From assembly GCF_016925615.1 (NCBI RefSeq), contig NZ_CP070499.1:5332001-5396000 (forward strand): a DNA stretch of 64,000 nucleotides, in the 5' to 3' direction. The DNA is from Natronosporangium hydrolyticum (GTDB taxonomy: Bacteria > Actinomycetota > Actinomycetes > Mycobacteriales > Micromonosporaceae). The notes beneath the pieces were generated by a model that saw only the letters and a program-made list of their open reading frames with translations, made no database searches and had not been told where the DNA came from. The position numbers and the translations under genes were made by a program. Positions 9,049 to 20,445 of this stretch are shown one piece after another; the first letter of the stretch is position 1; each line of letters begins with the position of its first letter.

Positions 9049-9524
9049 CCCAGCTGGAGGTCGACCCGGACCCGACCCCGACCGCGACCCCGTGGGAGGA
9101 GTACCTAGCCGCCGCCCAGTCACTCGACGCGATCCGCCGGGACGCCGCGAACGCCCCGGCCGACCCGAGCTACGCGCTCAGCGCCGCCCGCGCCGAGCTG
9201 GATCAGGTGCGGCGACGGATCGAGCTCCAACGCGCCCGGCTGGTCGGCGAGGCGGTCCGGGCCGGGTTGCCGGCGCCACAACTGCTCCCGGCGCCGGCTG
9301 AGCAGGCCGCCGCGGCGATGACGATCGGCCACGATCCGCTCTCGTTGCTGCCGGTGCTGCGCCACAGCCACGGCCTGCTCGACGCCTGCGACGCCCAGCT
9401 GAACGCGGCACCGCCGCTACCCCGCCGACGCCGCCCCGGCTCGCTGGTGGCGGTGGCACTGCTCGGCGCCACCCTGCTGCTCACCTGCTTCGGCCTGGTC
9501 CTGCTCTGGCTCGTCGTCCAGTAG
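9045..9524 (+). CDS. Tail-anchored partner of the FtsK-type ATPase
   Basis: 159 aa. ATG 9045 overlaps the previous stop (ATGA). The body is helical and charged, with a probable coiled coil (SAARAELDQVRRRIELQRAR, about residues 45-65), and ends in a single transmembrane helix at the extreme C-terminus (LVAVALLGATLLLTCFGLVL). It is preceded by PRRRRPG, a positive-inside signal that places the body in the cytoplasm. A membrane tether for the adjacent ATPase is the simplest reading of the context, but it is inference. No family is recognised. Confidence 0.75.
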   Translation: MTQLEVDPDPTPTATPWEEYLAAAQSLDAIRRDAANAPADPSYALSAARAELDQVRRRIELQRARLVGEAVRAGLPAPQLLPAPAEQAAAAMTIGHDPLSLLPVLRHSHGLLDACDAQLNAAPPLPRRRRPGSLVAVALLGATLLLTCFGLVLLWLVVQ

Positions 9525-9549
9525 GGATGCCGCCGCCGGCAGGCAGGCC

Positions 9550-10182
9550 TTAGGCGGAGCCGAGGATCAGCGACATCGCCTCGGAGCGGCTCTTGGCGTC
9601 GGAGTTGAAGATGCCCCGGACCGCGGAGGTGATCGTCTTCGAGCCGGCCTTCTGGATGCCGCGCATCGCCATGCACATGTGCTCGCACTCCAGCACCACG
9701 ATCACCCCGCGCGGCTCCAGCTGCGCCAGCAGCAGATCCGCCACCTGGGAGGTGAGCCGCTCCTGCACCTGCGGTCGCCGGGCGAAGACCTCCACCAGCC
9801 GGGCCAGCTTGGACAGGCCGGTGATCCGGCCATGGCCGCCCGGGATGTAGCCGACGTGGGCGCTGCCGCGGAACGGCAGCAGGTGGTGCTCGCAGAGGCT
9901 GATCACCTCGATGTCGCGGACCAGGATCAGCTCGTCGTGCTCGGCCTCGAAGCTGGTGGTGATCACCGACGCCGGGTCGACCCGCAGGCCGGCGAACAAC
10001 TCGGCGTAGGCGCGGGCCACCCGGGCCGGGGTGAGCGCCAGCCCGTCCCGGTCCGGGTCCTCGCCCACCGCGATCAGGATCTCGCGGACCGCCTTCTCGA
10101 TCCGTGGGAGATCCACGGCCGCCTCGATCGGCCCGCCCGCGAGCCGGCCGTTGACCAGCCGGGCCGCCAGGTGGTCGAGCAC
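9550..10182 (-). CDS. folE: GTP cyclohydrolase I
   Basis: 210 aa from GTG 10182. The core has the zinc and active-site signatures [11 protein letters not shown] (about 93-103), [21 protein letters not shown] and [13 protein letters not shown]. It converts GTP to dihydroneopterin triphosphate, the first step of folate synthesis. The frame stays open upstream to a CTG at 10270-10272 that overlaps the ftsH stop (CTGA) and is preceded by GGAGGAG at ideal spacing. Starting there would add 30 residues (beginning SEHPTTPP); GTG 10182 has no good ribosome site. Last gene of the tilS-hpt-ftsH-folE cluster. Confidence 0.93.
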   Translation of the reverse strand: MLDHLAARLVNGRLAGGPIEAAVDLPRIEKAVREILIAVGEDPDRDGLALTPARVARAYAELFAGLRVDPASVITTSFEAEHDELILVRDIEVISLCEHHLLPFRGSAHVGYIPGGHGRITGLSKLARLVEVFARRPQVQERLTSQVADLLLAQLEPRGVIVVLECEHMCMAMRGIQKAGSKTITSAVRGIFNSDAKSRSEAMSLILGSA

Positions 10183-10268
10183 GTCGCCGCCGAAGCCGGG
10201 GGCGGTGAGATCGTCGTCAGGTTCGGTGGCGGAGCCGCCGCCGTAGGGAGGGGTGGTGGGGTGCTCGC

Positions 10269-12320
<2,052 letters not shown>

Positions 12321-12547
12321 GTTGTCGTATGAGCGCTACGCGCCCGACCCCTCCTGATCGACCTCGTCCGCTTGCCGCAGCGCGGGGATCGCGCGTCGGC
12401 CCTGAGCACCCCACCGCGCCGCGCCGCGCCTCACCGGGTCACGCCAGGGCGAGGATCCGGCTTCGACCGTACACCGTTACCGGTCGGATCGGCTGCCGAC
12501 GGTCCCCTCAACCCACTCGCGGCACAGCTGATTCACAGCTTCGCCAC

Positions 12548-13123
12548 TCACCCCCGCGCATACACCTCGGGTTTGAGCACCGCCACGTACGGCAGCTCCC
12601 GGTACCGCTCGCCGAAGTCCAGCCCGTAGCCGACCACGAACTCCGGCGGCAGGTCGAAGCCGATGTACTTCAGCGGCGGCGCCGACCGCATCGCCGCTGG
12701 CTTGCGGAACAGCGTCACCACGGTCACGCTCGCCGCCGAACGGCTCGCCAGATACTTCAGTAGCCAGCTCAGCGTCAGCCCGGAGTCGACGATGTCCTCG
12801 ACCACCAGCACGTGTTTGCCGGCGATGTCCCGGTCGAGATCCTTGAGCACCCGCACCACGCCGGAGGAGGTGGTGCCCTGACCGTACGAGGAGGCGGCCA
12901 TGAACTCCAGCTCCACCGCCGGACCGACCCGGCCCAGCGCCCGCGCGAAGTCGGCCATGAACATCGCCGCCCCCTTGAGCACCCCCACCAGGACCACCTG
13001 GTCGATGCCGGCGAAGTCGTCGGCCACCTGCTTGGCGAGCTCGTCGGTCTTGGCCCGGATCTCCTCCTCGGTGATCAAGACCCGTTCAATGTCCGCGTCG
13101 TACCAGCGCGACTGCGACTGCAT
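12548..13123 (-). CDS. hpt: Hypoxanthine phosphoribosyltransferase
   Basis: 191 aa from ATG 13123. The PRPP-binding loop is VLVVEDIVDSGLTLSWLL (about 104-121). The N-terminal LVGVLKGAAMFMADFAR and the C-terminal FVVGYGLDFGERYRELPYV are typical of Hpt. It salvages hypoxanthine and guanine to IMP and GMP in the cytoplasm. In most actinomycetes hpt directly follows tilS; here a gamma-glutamyltransferase gene separates them. The ggt stop lies 24 bases upstream of this start. Confidence 0.94.
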   Translation of the reverse strand: MQSQSRWYDADIERVLITEEEIRAKTDELAKQVADDFAGIDQVVLVGVLKGAAMFMADFARALGRVGPAVELEFMAASSYGQGTTSSGVVRVLKDLDRDIAGKHVLVVEDIVDSGLTLSWLLKYLASRSAASVTVVTLFRKPAAMRSAPPLKYIGFDLPPEFVVGYGLDFGERYRELPYVAVLKPEVYARG

Positions 13124-13146
13124 GGTCCGAACCCTAGTACGGGCGC

Positions 13147-14787
13147 TCACCAGCCGATCGCGCAGCCGTCCGCCCGCGGTTCAGATCCGGCCTGGTAGCC
13201 CCCCTCGGGTAGCCGCCAGATCGCCTGTCCGTGACCGAAGAAGGCGGCGCCGGCGTCGGAAACGAGATCGTGATCACGTTGGCGGAGCCCGGTGAGCACC
13301 TCGGCGGCGGTCGTCGGCTCGGCGTAGACCCGCCGGCCGGCGTGCCAATACCAGCGCGGTGCCGCCAACGCCGACTGCGGGTCCAGCCCGTCGAGCAGCG
13401 TCCGGGTCACCAGCTGCACGTGACCCTGCGGCTGCATGTGCCCGCCCATCACCCCGAACGGGCCGACCGGCGCGCCGTCGGCGCGGGTCAGGAACCCCGG
13501 GATGATGGTGTGGAACGGTCGCTTGCCGGGGGCCAGCACGTTCGGGTGCCGCGGGTCCAGCGAGAATCCGGCCCCCCGGTTCTGCAGGCCGAAGCCGTAC
13601 CCGGGGACCGCCACGTACGAGCCGAAGCCCTGATAATTCGACTGGATCAGGCTGACCATGAGCCCGTCGGCGTCGGCGGTGCACAGGTAGACGGTGCCGC
13701 CGCGGGCCGGATCGCCGGGCGGCGGGTCGGCCGCCTTCGGGCCGACCAACCGCGCCCGCTGCGCCAGGTACGCCGGATCCAGCATCCCGGCGACCGGCAC
13801 CGCCACCCGGTCCGGGTCGGCGACGTAGGCGTGGGCGTCGGCGAAGCCGAGCTTGATCGCCTCGATCTCGGCGTGCCACCGCTCCTGCTCGTCGGCGCCG
13901 GCCAGATCCAGCCGGCCCAGGATGCCCAGCGCCTGCAGCGCGGCGATGCCCTGGCCATTGGGGGGCAGCTCCCAGACGCGGTGCCCGGCGAACTCCACCG
14001 AGATCGGATCCACCCAGCTGGAGGTGTGCTCGGCGAGGTCAGCGGCGCCGAGGTAGCCGCCGGTCCCGGCCGCCGCGGCGACCATCGCATCGGCGATCTC
14101 GCCCTGGTAGAACGCCTCCGCCCGGCTATCGGCGATCAGCCGCAGCGTGCCGGCGCCGGCCGGATTCCGCCACCGCGCTCCGGCCCGGGGCGCCTCGCCG
14201 TCGATGGTCCAGACTCGACCCCACTCGGCGAACTCCGGGCCCTGCCCGGCGAGCTGCCGGTACCGGGCCACCCCCTGCTGCCAGCTCGCCGCGACCCGCG
14301 GCGAAACCGGATACCCCTGCTCGGCGTAGCTGACGGCGTCCTGGAACAGCTCCGCGAACGGCAACTGCCCGAACCGCCCGTGCAGATCCCGCCAACCCGC
14401 CGGCGCCCCCGGCACGGTCACCGGCGCCCAACCGTGCGGCGGCACCGCCCCGTACGCGCCGGCATCGGCCTGGGCACCGCCGTGCGCGTCGGTGGCGGCG
14501 GCGGCCGGACCGGCGGCTAGCAGCGCCTCCCGGGTGAGCGCGGCCGGTGCCCGCCCGGAGGCGTTGAGGCCGTGCAACCGCTGCCCGTCCCAGACGATCG
14601 CGAACAGGTCACCGCCGATGTCGTTGGAGCCGGGCTGGACCACGGTGAGCGCAGCGGCCGCCGCGATGGCGGCGTCGACCGCGTTGCCGCCCCGGGCCAG
14701 AATCCGGGCGCCAGCGGCGGCGGCGAGCGGTTGGCTGGTGGCGCAGGCACCTCGTGGGGCGTACACCGAACTGCGGGGGTGAGTCAT
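13147..14787 (-). CDS. Gamma-glutamyltransferase-family enzyme, no signal peptide
   Basis: 546 aa, starting at ATG 14787, nine bases after the tilS stop. The family hallmarks are a large-subunit start GACATSQPLAAAAGARIL, GSNDIGGDLFAIVWDG, and a catalytic Thr in GGTVYLCTADADG (about residue 365) where the proenzyme would cleave itself. There is no signal peptide, so it is probably cytoplasmic like the YwrD subgroup. Members hydrolyse or transfer gamma-glutamyl groups; some act on cephalosporin-type acyl groups or other gamma-glutamyl amides. The substrate here is unknown. Its position inside the tilS-hpt operon is unusual. Confidence 0.85.
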   Translation of the reverse strand: MTHPRSSVYAPRGACATSQPLAAAAGARILARGGNAVDAAIAAAAALTVVQPGSNDIGGDLFAIVWDGQRLHGLNASGRAPAALTREALLAAGPAAAATDAHGGAQADAGAYGAVPPHGWAPVTVPGAPAGWRDLHGRFGQLPFAELFQDAVSYAEQGYPVSPRVAASWQQGVARYRQLAGQGPEFAEWGRVWTIDGEAPRAGARWRNPAGAGTLRLIADSRAEAFYQGEIADAMVAAAAGTGGYLGAADLAEHTSSWVDPISVEFAGHRVWELPPNGQGIAALQALGILGRLDLAGADEQERWHAEIEAIKLGFADAHAYVADPDRVAVPVAGMLDPAYLAQRARLVGPKAADPPPGDPARGGTVYLCTADADGLMVSLIQSNYQGFGSYVAVPGYGFGLQNRGAGFSLDPRHPNVLAPGKRPFHTIIPGFLTRADGAPVGPFGVMGGHMQPQGHVQLVTRTLLDGLDPQSALAAPRWYWHAGRRVYAEPTTAAEVLTGLRQRDHDLVSDAGAAFFGHGQAIWRLPEGGYQAGSEPRADGCAIGW

Positions 14788-14796
14788 GCCCGAACC

Positions 14797-15897
14797 CTAC
14801 CCGGCAAGTGGATCATCAACTGGTGGCTCGATCGCCGGCGGCAGCGCCATGCGCAGCGCACCGCCGCGCCGCACCACCCGCCGGTCGCCGGGCAGATGCA
14901 CCGCGCCCTGCCCGTGCCAACCGGTCACCAACGCGTCCAGCGCGGCCACGTGCCGGTGGGACAGCGCCGACCCCGGCACTCCGGCCTGCCGCGCCCACGC
15001 GTGCAGCATCCGGGTCCGCACCGCGTCCGGCTGCTCCCGCAGCCGCGCCACCGACAACCCGTCCGGCCCGGAACGCGCGACGGCCAGCGCGTCGGCCGCG
15101 AGCTGATCCAGCACCGTGGTGTCGGCGGCGAGCTGCCGGGCGGTCTGCGCCAGATTCGGCACCACCCGATCCCCCAACGCCGTCACCAGCGCCGGCAGCC
15201 CGGTGGCGCGGACCCGGGCCCGGGCGTACGCCGGATCGGTGTTGTGCGGGTCGTCCCACGGCACCAAGCCCTGCGCGGCACACGCGGCCACAGTCTGGCT
15301 CCGCCGGAGCCCCAACAGCGGCCGCAGCCACGCCACCCGGTCGGCGTACCGGCGGGCCGGCATGCCCGCCAGGCCGCGCGGTCCGGCGCCCCGGGCGAGG
15401 GCCAACAGCACGGTCTCCGCCTGGTCGTCCATTGTGTGGGCGAGCAGCACCGCGGCGGCGCCGGCAACCTGCGAGGCCTCCGCCAGCGCCGCATACCGGG
15501 CCTGCCTGGCCGCCGCCTCCGGCCCACCGGGCCGGCCGGCCACCCGCACCGGCAGCACCCGGGTCGGGGCCAGGCCGACGGTCGCGGCCCACTGCGCCAC
15601 CGCGGCAGCGCGGTCGCCGGAACCGTCCTGCAGACCGTGGTCGACGGTGAGCAGTCCGGCCCGCCACCGGTGCCGAGGGGCGACGAACGCCACAGCCGCC
15701 GCCAACGCCAACGAATCGGCGCCGCCCGAACAGGCCACCAGCGCCAAGGGCAACGAGTCGCCGCCGGCGAGACCAGCGACCGCTGACTCGGCGGCTTCGG
15801 TGGCCGCTTCGGCTTCTGCAGCCGCTTCGGCTTCGATAGTCAGGGCATCCCGGACCGCGACCCGGAGGGCGGCCACCGCCGGGTCGAGTGCGGCCAT
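14797..15897 (-). CDS. tilS: tRNA(Ile)-lysidine synthetase
   Basis: 366 aa. The N-type ATP pyrophosphatase PP-loop is SGGADSLALA (about 57-66), followed by TVDHGL and the HTMDDQAETVLL segment (about 153-164). TilS changes C34 of the AUA-reading tRNA-Ile to lysidine and is essential. The N-terminus has an unusual Ala/Glu-rich stretch (about residues 22-42) encoded by repeated GCTTCGG units on the plus strand. The full C-terminal TilS domain of longer homologues is reduced, as in other actinomycetes. The gene begins 10 bases after the metalloprotease stop. Confidence 0.93.
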   Translation of the reverse strand: MAALDPAVAALRVAVRDALTIEAEAAAEAEAATEAAESAVAGLAGGDSLPLALVACSGGADSLALAAAVAFVAPRHRWRAGLLTVDHGLQDGSGDRAAAVAQWAATVGLAPTRVLPVRVAGRPGGPEAAARQARYAALAEASQVAGAAAVLLAHTMDDQAETVLLALARGAGPRGLAGMPARRYADRVAWLRPLLGLRRSQTVAACAAQGLVPWDDPHNTDPAYARARVRATGLPALVTALGDRVVPNLAQTARQLAADTTVLDQLAADALAVARSGPDGLSVARLREQPDAVRTRMLHAWARQAGVPGSALSHRHVAALDALVTGWHGQGAVHLPGDRRVVRRGGALRMALPPAIEPPVDDPLAG

Positions 15898-15907
15898 CGG
15901 TATCGAG

Positions 15908-16966
15908 TCAGGCGGAGACCGGGCCGTGCACCCGGGCGATCCAGGCGTCCGGCTCGGTGATCTCGCTGAGCAGCGGCAGCGTCTCCGGCGACTGGTAGAT
16001 CCGGTTGAAGCCGTCCATCCCCACCTGATCCACGACCGCCCGCACGAACCGGGCCCCCTCGGCGTACTGCCGGAGCTTCACCTCGACTCCAAGCAGCCGC
16101 CGGAACAGCTTCTCGACCGGGTTCGCCGCCTCGCGACGCCGGTTGAACCGGCGCCGGATCTCGGCCACGGTCGGAATCACCTCTGGGCCGACCCCGTCCA
16201 TCACCACCTCGGCATGCCCCTCCAGCAAGGTCATCACCGCGGTCAGCCGGTCCAGCACCGCCCGTTGCCCGGGGGTCTGCACCACGTCCAGCATGCTGGC
16301 GCGGCTGTCTGGATTCCGGATCGCCTCCGCCGCCGCGGACATGCCGGCCCGGAGCCGGTCGGCCAACGGCACCACGTCGGCGTCCGACGCGGCGACGAAC
16401 TCCTGCACCTCGGCGAGGAAGAAGCCGCGAAGCCACGGCACCGCCGTGAACTGGGTCCGGTGCGTCACCTCGTGCAGGCACACCCACAGCCGGAAGTCGC
16501 GCGGGTCGGCACCGAGCTTGCGCTCCGCCTCCACGATGTTGGGGGCCACCAGCAGCAGCTGCCCGGGGTCGCCGGTGAAGACTTCATACTGCCCGAGGAC
16601 CTTGCCAGAGAGATAACCCAGCACGGTGCCGGCCTGCACCCCGGTCACCCGGGCACTGACCAGGCTGAACACCCCGCTCTGCTCGGCGGCGCCCCCGGTG
16701 AGCTGGCCCACCAGCGGCGTGACCACCTCTCGGAGGCCGGCGATGTTGACGCCAGCCCAGTCGGCCCGGTCCACCACCCGCACCGGTGGGTGATCGACCT
16801 GCGCCCGCAGCCCGGTGTAGTCGGCGACCAGCGTGGCCGCTTCGTCGGTGAGCCGCCGCAGCTCCGCCACCACCTCGGCGGCCTCGTCATAGGTCACTCG
16901 CGGGCCCGCCCGGCGCAGCCTGCGCGCGGTCGTCGCGGCCAAGTCCCAATCCACCAGCTGCGCCAT
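15908..16966 (-). CDS. Zinc-dependent metalloprotease of the DUF2342 family
   Basis: 352 aa from ATG 16966 (a GTG one codon upstream is also possible). The zinc-binding motif is HEVTH in LWVCLHEVTHRTQF, with a downstream Glu in EVQEFVAA. VDWDLA and VLGQYEVF are typical family segments, once annotated as coenzyme F420 biosynthesis-associated. It sits between dacB and tilS, where actinomycete genomes nearly always have it, but the physiological substrate is not established. No signal peptide or transmembrane helix is seen. Confidence 0.87.
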   Translation of the reverse strand: MAQLVDWDLAATTARRLRRAGPRVTYDEAAEVVAELRRLTDEAATLVADYTGLRAQVDHPPVRVVDRADWAGVNIAGLREVVTPLVGQLTGGAAEQSGVFSLVSARVTGVQAGTVLGYLSGKVLGQYEVFTGDPGQLLLVAPNIVEAERKLGADPRDFRLWVCLHEVTHRTQFTAVPWLRGFFLAEVQEFVAASDADVVPLADRLRAGMSAAAEAIRNPDSRASMLDVVQTPGQRAVLDRLTAVMTLLEGHAEVVMDGVGPEVIPTVAEIRRRFNRRREAANPVEKLFRRLLGVEVKLRQYAEGARFVRAVVDQVGMDGFNRIYQSPETLPLLSEITEPDAWIARVHGPVSA

Positions 16967-17006
16967 CACCCCACCGTAGCGCGTGCCACCCGAGCTGGCC
17001 CGGCGC

Positions 17007-18512
17007 TCAGCGGCAGCCGCACTCCAGCAACGCCGTGGTCACCTCATCGAGCGCCTGCCGGGCCGGCCCCGGCGCCACCGGCACCTCCTCGGTGAGTAGT
17101 GCGAACGCCAGCAGCCGGCCATCGGCGGTCATCACCAGCCCGGCGAGCGCGTTCACCCCGGTCAACGAACCGGTCTTCGCCCGTACCGCGCCGGCTCCCG
17201 GGCCGGCCGGCCGGAGCTCCGCCTCGACCCCGGTCGGGTCCGGCTCCCCCGCCCGGTACCGGCCGGCCAGGGTGCCCGACCAGCCCGCCACCGGCAGCCC
17301 GGCGAAGAGCCCGGCCAGCGGCTCCCCGGCGGCGGGGTCGGCCGCCTGGGCCAGCAGATCGGTGAGCAGCTCGGCGGGGAGCTGGTTGTCGCGGGACAGG
17401 CCGCTGCCGTCGGCGATCTCCGCCGCCGCCATCGGCAACCCAAGCTCGGCGAGGACCGCGGTGGTCGCCGCCGCCGCGCCCGCGAACGACGCCGGCTCGC
17501 CCTGGTGCAGGGCGACCTGCCGTGCCAGCCCCTCGGCGAGGGCATTGTCACTGGTCACCAGCATTGTCTCGACCAGCCGCAGCAGCGGCGGCGACATAAC
17601 CTGGCCGAGGACGGCGCCGGGCGCGGCGGGGTCGGGCGGCGCCGGGGTCCCCGTCGGGTCCGTGGTCGACTCGCCCTGGTCGCTTTGACCGCCGCTATCG
17701 CCGTCGCCGGCCACCGCGGGTGGCGCGCTGCCGATCGTCACCTGGTCCGCGGACACTCCCAGCAGCTCGGCGAAGGCCACCCCGGCGGCCAGGTCCGGCT
17801 CTTCCCAGCGCAGGCTGGAGCGCTGCCCCTGGGCCGGATCGGGGTCGATCCGACCCCCATCGGTCATCAGCGCCGTGATCGGCCCGACGAAGCCGGACCC
17901 CGGAATGTCGTCGTCCCACGGGCCATGTACCGGACCGGTAAAGAGTGAAGAGTCGACGGTCACCTGCGAGACCTGGGTATCACCCAGCGCCTCGGTCACC
18001 TGCTCGGCCAGCTGATCGAGCCGGGCCGCCCCGGGGAAGAAGCCGTCGGCGTCGATGGCCAGCGTCGGGTCGCCCCCGCCGACCAGCACCACCTCGCCGG
18101 GCTCGGCGCCGGCCACCGCCACGGTGGCGAGCTGGTGGGCCGGCCCATGAGCGGCCAGCACCGCGGCGCCGGTGAGCAGCTTGGTGGTCGAGGCCGGGAT
18201 GGTCGGGGTCGCGCCCTCGTACGAGTAGAGCTGTTCGCCGGTGCCCACATCGACTACCGAGGCGCTGATCGCGCCGCCGAACGCGGCCGCCTCGACCAGC
18301 TCGTCGATGGCGTCGCGGACCCCGTCAGCGGTCGGCGCGGGCGCACCCGCATCGGCGCCGGTGAGCACGGCCGCCGGCGGCGGCTCCGGCGTCGGGGTCG
18401 GCGTGGCGACCGGCTCGGGCACCTCCCAGGGGCGGACCACCAGCGCCGCCGCCACCAGCGCGACCAGCGACCCACCCACGATCGTGGCCGCCCACGCGGT
18501 CTTCTTCCCCAC
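17007..18512 (-). CDS. dacB: D-alanyl-D-alanine carboxypeptidase/endopeptidase (PBP4-type)
   Basis: 501 aa. An N-terminal signal anchor (ATIVGGSLVALVAAALVV) leads to a Pro/Thr-rich linker and a peptidase S13 domain. The three active-site motifs are SxxK at STTK (108-111), SDN in TSDNALAE and KTG in AKTGSLTGV. The enzyme trims D-Ala from peptidoglycan stems and may cut cross-links outside the membrane. A low-complexity insert (about residues 270-300, rich in Gly, Ser, Asp, Pro and Thr) breaks the domain and is probably a surface loop. It is divergent from ppa, with an 85-base shared promoter region. Confidence 0.92.
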   Translation of the reverse strand: MGKKTAWAATIVGGSLVALVAAALVVRPWEVPEPVATPTPTPEPPPAAVLTGADAGAPAPTADGVRDAIDELVEAAAFGGAISASVVDVGTGEQLYSYEGATPTIPASTTKLLTGAAVLAAHGPAHQLATVAVAGAEPGEVVLVGGGDPTLAIDADGFFPGAARLDQLAEQVTEALGDTQVSQVTVDSSLFTGPVHGPWDDDIPGSGFVGPITALMTDGGRIDPDPAQGQRSSLRWEEPDLAAGVAFAELLGVSADQVTIGSAPPAVAGDGDSGGQSDQGESTTDPTGTPAPPDPAAPGAVLGQVMSPPLLRLVETMLVTSDNALAEGLARQVALHQGEPASFAGAAAATTAVLAELGLPMAAAEIADGSGLSRDNQLPAELLTDLLAQAADPAAGEPLAGLFAGLPVAGWSGTLAGRYRAGEPDPTGVEAELRPAGPGAGAVRAKTGSLTGVNALAGLVMTADGRLLAFALLTEEVPVAPGPARQALDEVTTALLECGCR

Positions 18513-18597
18513 CTAACCCCGCCTCCGCTCGTCCGGTCCCCGCACCTACGCGAGAGACTATGGGCTACCAGCCGGTACGAGCCAACGGAGGGGCGGC

Positions 18598-19077
18598 ATG
18601 GAGTTCGACGTTACGGTGGAGATTCCCAAGGGCAATCGGAACAAGTACGAGGTGGATCACGAATCCGGCAGGATCCGGCTGGACCGGACCCTGTTCACGG
18701 CCACCCAGTACCCGGCCGACTACGGATTCATCGAGGGCACGCTGGGCCAGGATGGGGACCCGCTGGACGCGTTGGTGCTGGTGACGGAGCCGACCTTCCC
18801 CGGCTGCCTGATCAAGAGCCGGGCGATCGGCATGTTCCGGATGCGGGACGAGGCCGGGGTCGACGACAAGGTGCTGTGTGTGCCCGCCGGTGATCCACGA
18901 CTGGAGCACCTGCGGGACATCCATCACGTCGCCGAGTTCGATCGGTTGGAGATCCAGCACTTCTTCACCGTCTACAAGGACACCGAGCCGGGCAAGAGCG
19001 TCGAGGGCGCTGCCTGGGTCGGGCGCGCCGAGGCTGAGGAGGAGATCGCGGCGTCGTTCCGCCGCCACGACCAGTAG
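18598..19077 (+). CDS. ppa: Inorganic pyrophosphatase
   Basis: 159 aa, the standard length of family I enzymes. ATG 18598 follows GGAGGGGCGGC. Metal-binding and signature residues are in [22 protein letters not shown] (the D-x-D-P-x-D motif, about residues 52-63), and [12 protein letters not shown] is at the start. The enzyme removes pyrophosphate made by biosynthetic reactions in the cytoplasm and is normally essential. It is divergent from dacB, the usual actinomycete order. Confidence 0.96.
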   Translation: MEFDVTVEIPKGNRNKYEVDHESGRIRLDRTLFTATQYPADYGFIEGTLGQDGDPLDALVLVTEPTFPGCLIKSRAIGMFRMRDEAGVDDKVLCVPAGDPRLEHLRDIHHVAEFDRLEIQHFFTVYKDTEPGKSVEGAAWVGRAEAEEEIAASFRRHDQ

Positions 19078-19115
19078 CGAGAGGTTCGTGGGGATCGGCG
19101 GCGGTACGTGTCACA

Positions 19116-20426
19116 ATGAGCGACGTGATCACCGGTTGCCGGGGTTCCCGCGCGCTGCTGCGTACCGCCACGGCGATGCTGCTCTCGGCAGTAGTCGTCG
19201 CCGGTCCCGGCATCGCGGTGGCCGCCGGCGCGCCGGCGGCCACCGCGATGCCGGGCACCCAACAGCCACCCGTGCCCGACCTGACCCCCGCCCCCACCCC
19301 GACGACGCATCAGCCACACGAGCAGCTCACCACGCTCGGCGCGGCGGACGCTTGGCACTTCTCGACCGGGGCGGACGTAGTAGTCGCGGTGCTCGACTCC
19401 GGAGTGGACGCTGACCATCCGGACCTCGCTGGGCGGGTACTACCCGGGCTCGACCTGGTCGACGGCTCCACCGACGGTCGCGACGACCCGGTCGGTCACG
19501 GCACCACCGTCGCCTCGCTGGTGGCCGGCGCCGGTGAGCCGGCTGTGGGGCTCGCCCCTGACGCCACCATTTTGCCGGTCCGGGTGCTCGATGAGGACAA
19601 CCGCTATCAGGAGGCGACCACCATCGCCGACGGTGTGGTGTGGGCGGTCGACGAAGGGGCCGACGTGATCAACTTGTCGTTGGGTGGGCCCCGCGAGAGT
19701 TCGGCGCTCGCCCTGGCGCTCGCCTACGCGATGGCGAACGACGTGGTCGTGGTGGCGTGCACCGGCAACCTGAGCGGTGACGAGACCTACGAGGTGTGGT
19801 ACCCGGCGCGGGAGCCGGGGGTGCTCGCCGTCGCCGGCATCGAGTTCGTCGGCGAGGAGTCCGTCGCGGCCGGCTGGCGCGCCTCGCTGACCGGCCCCGA
19901 GACGGTGCTCGCCGCCCCGGCGGTGGTGACCGGCGCCGAGGCCGGCGGTGGCCACCGCCGAGTGCAGGGCACCAGCTTCGCCTCCGCGCTGGTCGCGGCG
20001 GCGGCGGCGCTGCTCCGCTCCGCCTACCCGGAGATGCCCGCAGCGGAGGTGGTGCACCGGTTGGTCACCACCGCCGACGATCTGGGCCAGCCGGCCCGCA
20101 ACCCCGATTACGGCTACGGCGTGGTCGACCCGGTGGCGGCGCTCACCGCACCATCGTTCGAGGTGCCGGTCAATCCGCTGGACACCAAGGCGCGGTACGG
20201 CGTCGCCGGCTTCGGCTCGGCGCCGACCGACCCGTGGCAGCTGGCCGGCGATCCGAGCCCGGTCCCGGATGCCGCCGCGACCGCCGTCGCAGCCGCGCCG
20301 CCGGGTGGGCGGACCAGTGAGGCGCCGGCCTGGCTGTTGCTGTCGGCGGTGGCGCTGGCAGCGACCGCACTCGGCCTGGCCGCGGCCGCCGCCGCCCAGC
20401 GCAGCCGGTCCCCCCGTCGATCATGA
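19116..20426 (+). CDS. Mycosin-like S8 serine protease (MycP type), membrane-anchored
   Basis: 436 aa. A signal peptide (about residues 8-45) is followed by a subtilisin-type domain with the catalytic triad: Asp in VVAVLDSGVDADHPD, His in DPVGHGTTVASLVAG, and Ser in QGTSFASALVAAAAALL. After a Pro-rich linker a single C-terminal transmembrane helix (LLLSAVALAATALGLAAAAA) anchors the protease on the outer face, as in T7SS mycosins. No ESX secretion genes (eccB/C/D, WXG100 proteins) lie nearby, so it is an orphan and the link to type VII secretion is only by family. Confidence 0.88.
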   Translation: MSDVITGCRGSRALLRTATAMLLSAVVVAGPGIAVAAGAPAATAMPGTQQPPVPDLTPAPTPTTHQPHEQLTTLGAADAWHFSTGADVVVAVLDSGVDADHPDLAGRVLPGLDLVDGSTDGRDDPVGHGTTVASLVAGAGEPAVGLAPDATILPVRVLDEDNRYQEATTIADGVVWAVDEGADVINLSLGGPRESSALALALAYAMANDVVVVACTGNLSGDETYEVWYPAREPGVLAVAGIEFVGEESVAAGWRASLTGPETVLAAPAVVTGAEAGGGHRRVQGTSFASALVAAAAALLRSAYPEMPAAEVVHRLVTTADDLGQPARNPDYGYGVVDPVAALTAPSFEVPVNPLDTKARYGVAGFGSAPTDPWQLAGDPSPVPDAAATAVAAAPPGGRTSEAPAWLLLSAVALAATALGLAAAAAAQRSRSPRRS

Positions 20427-20445
20427 GCGGTTACGGCCGGCGGGG

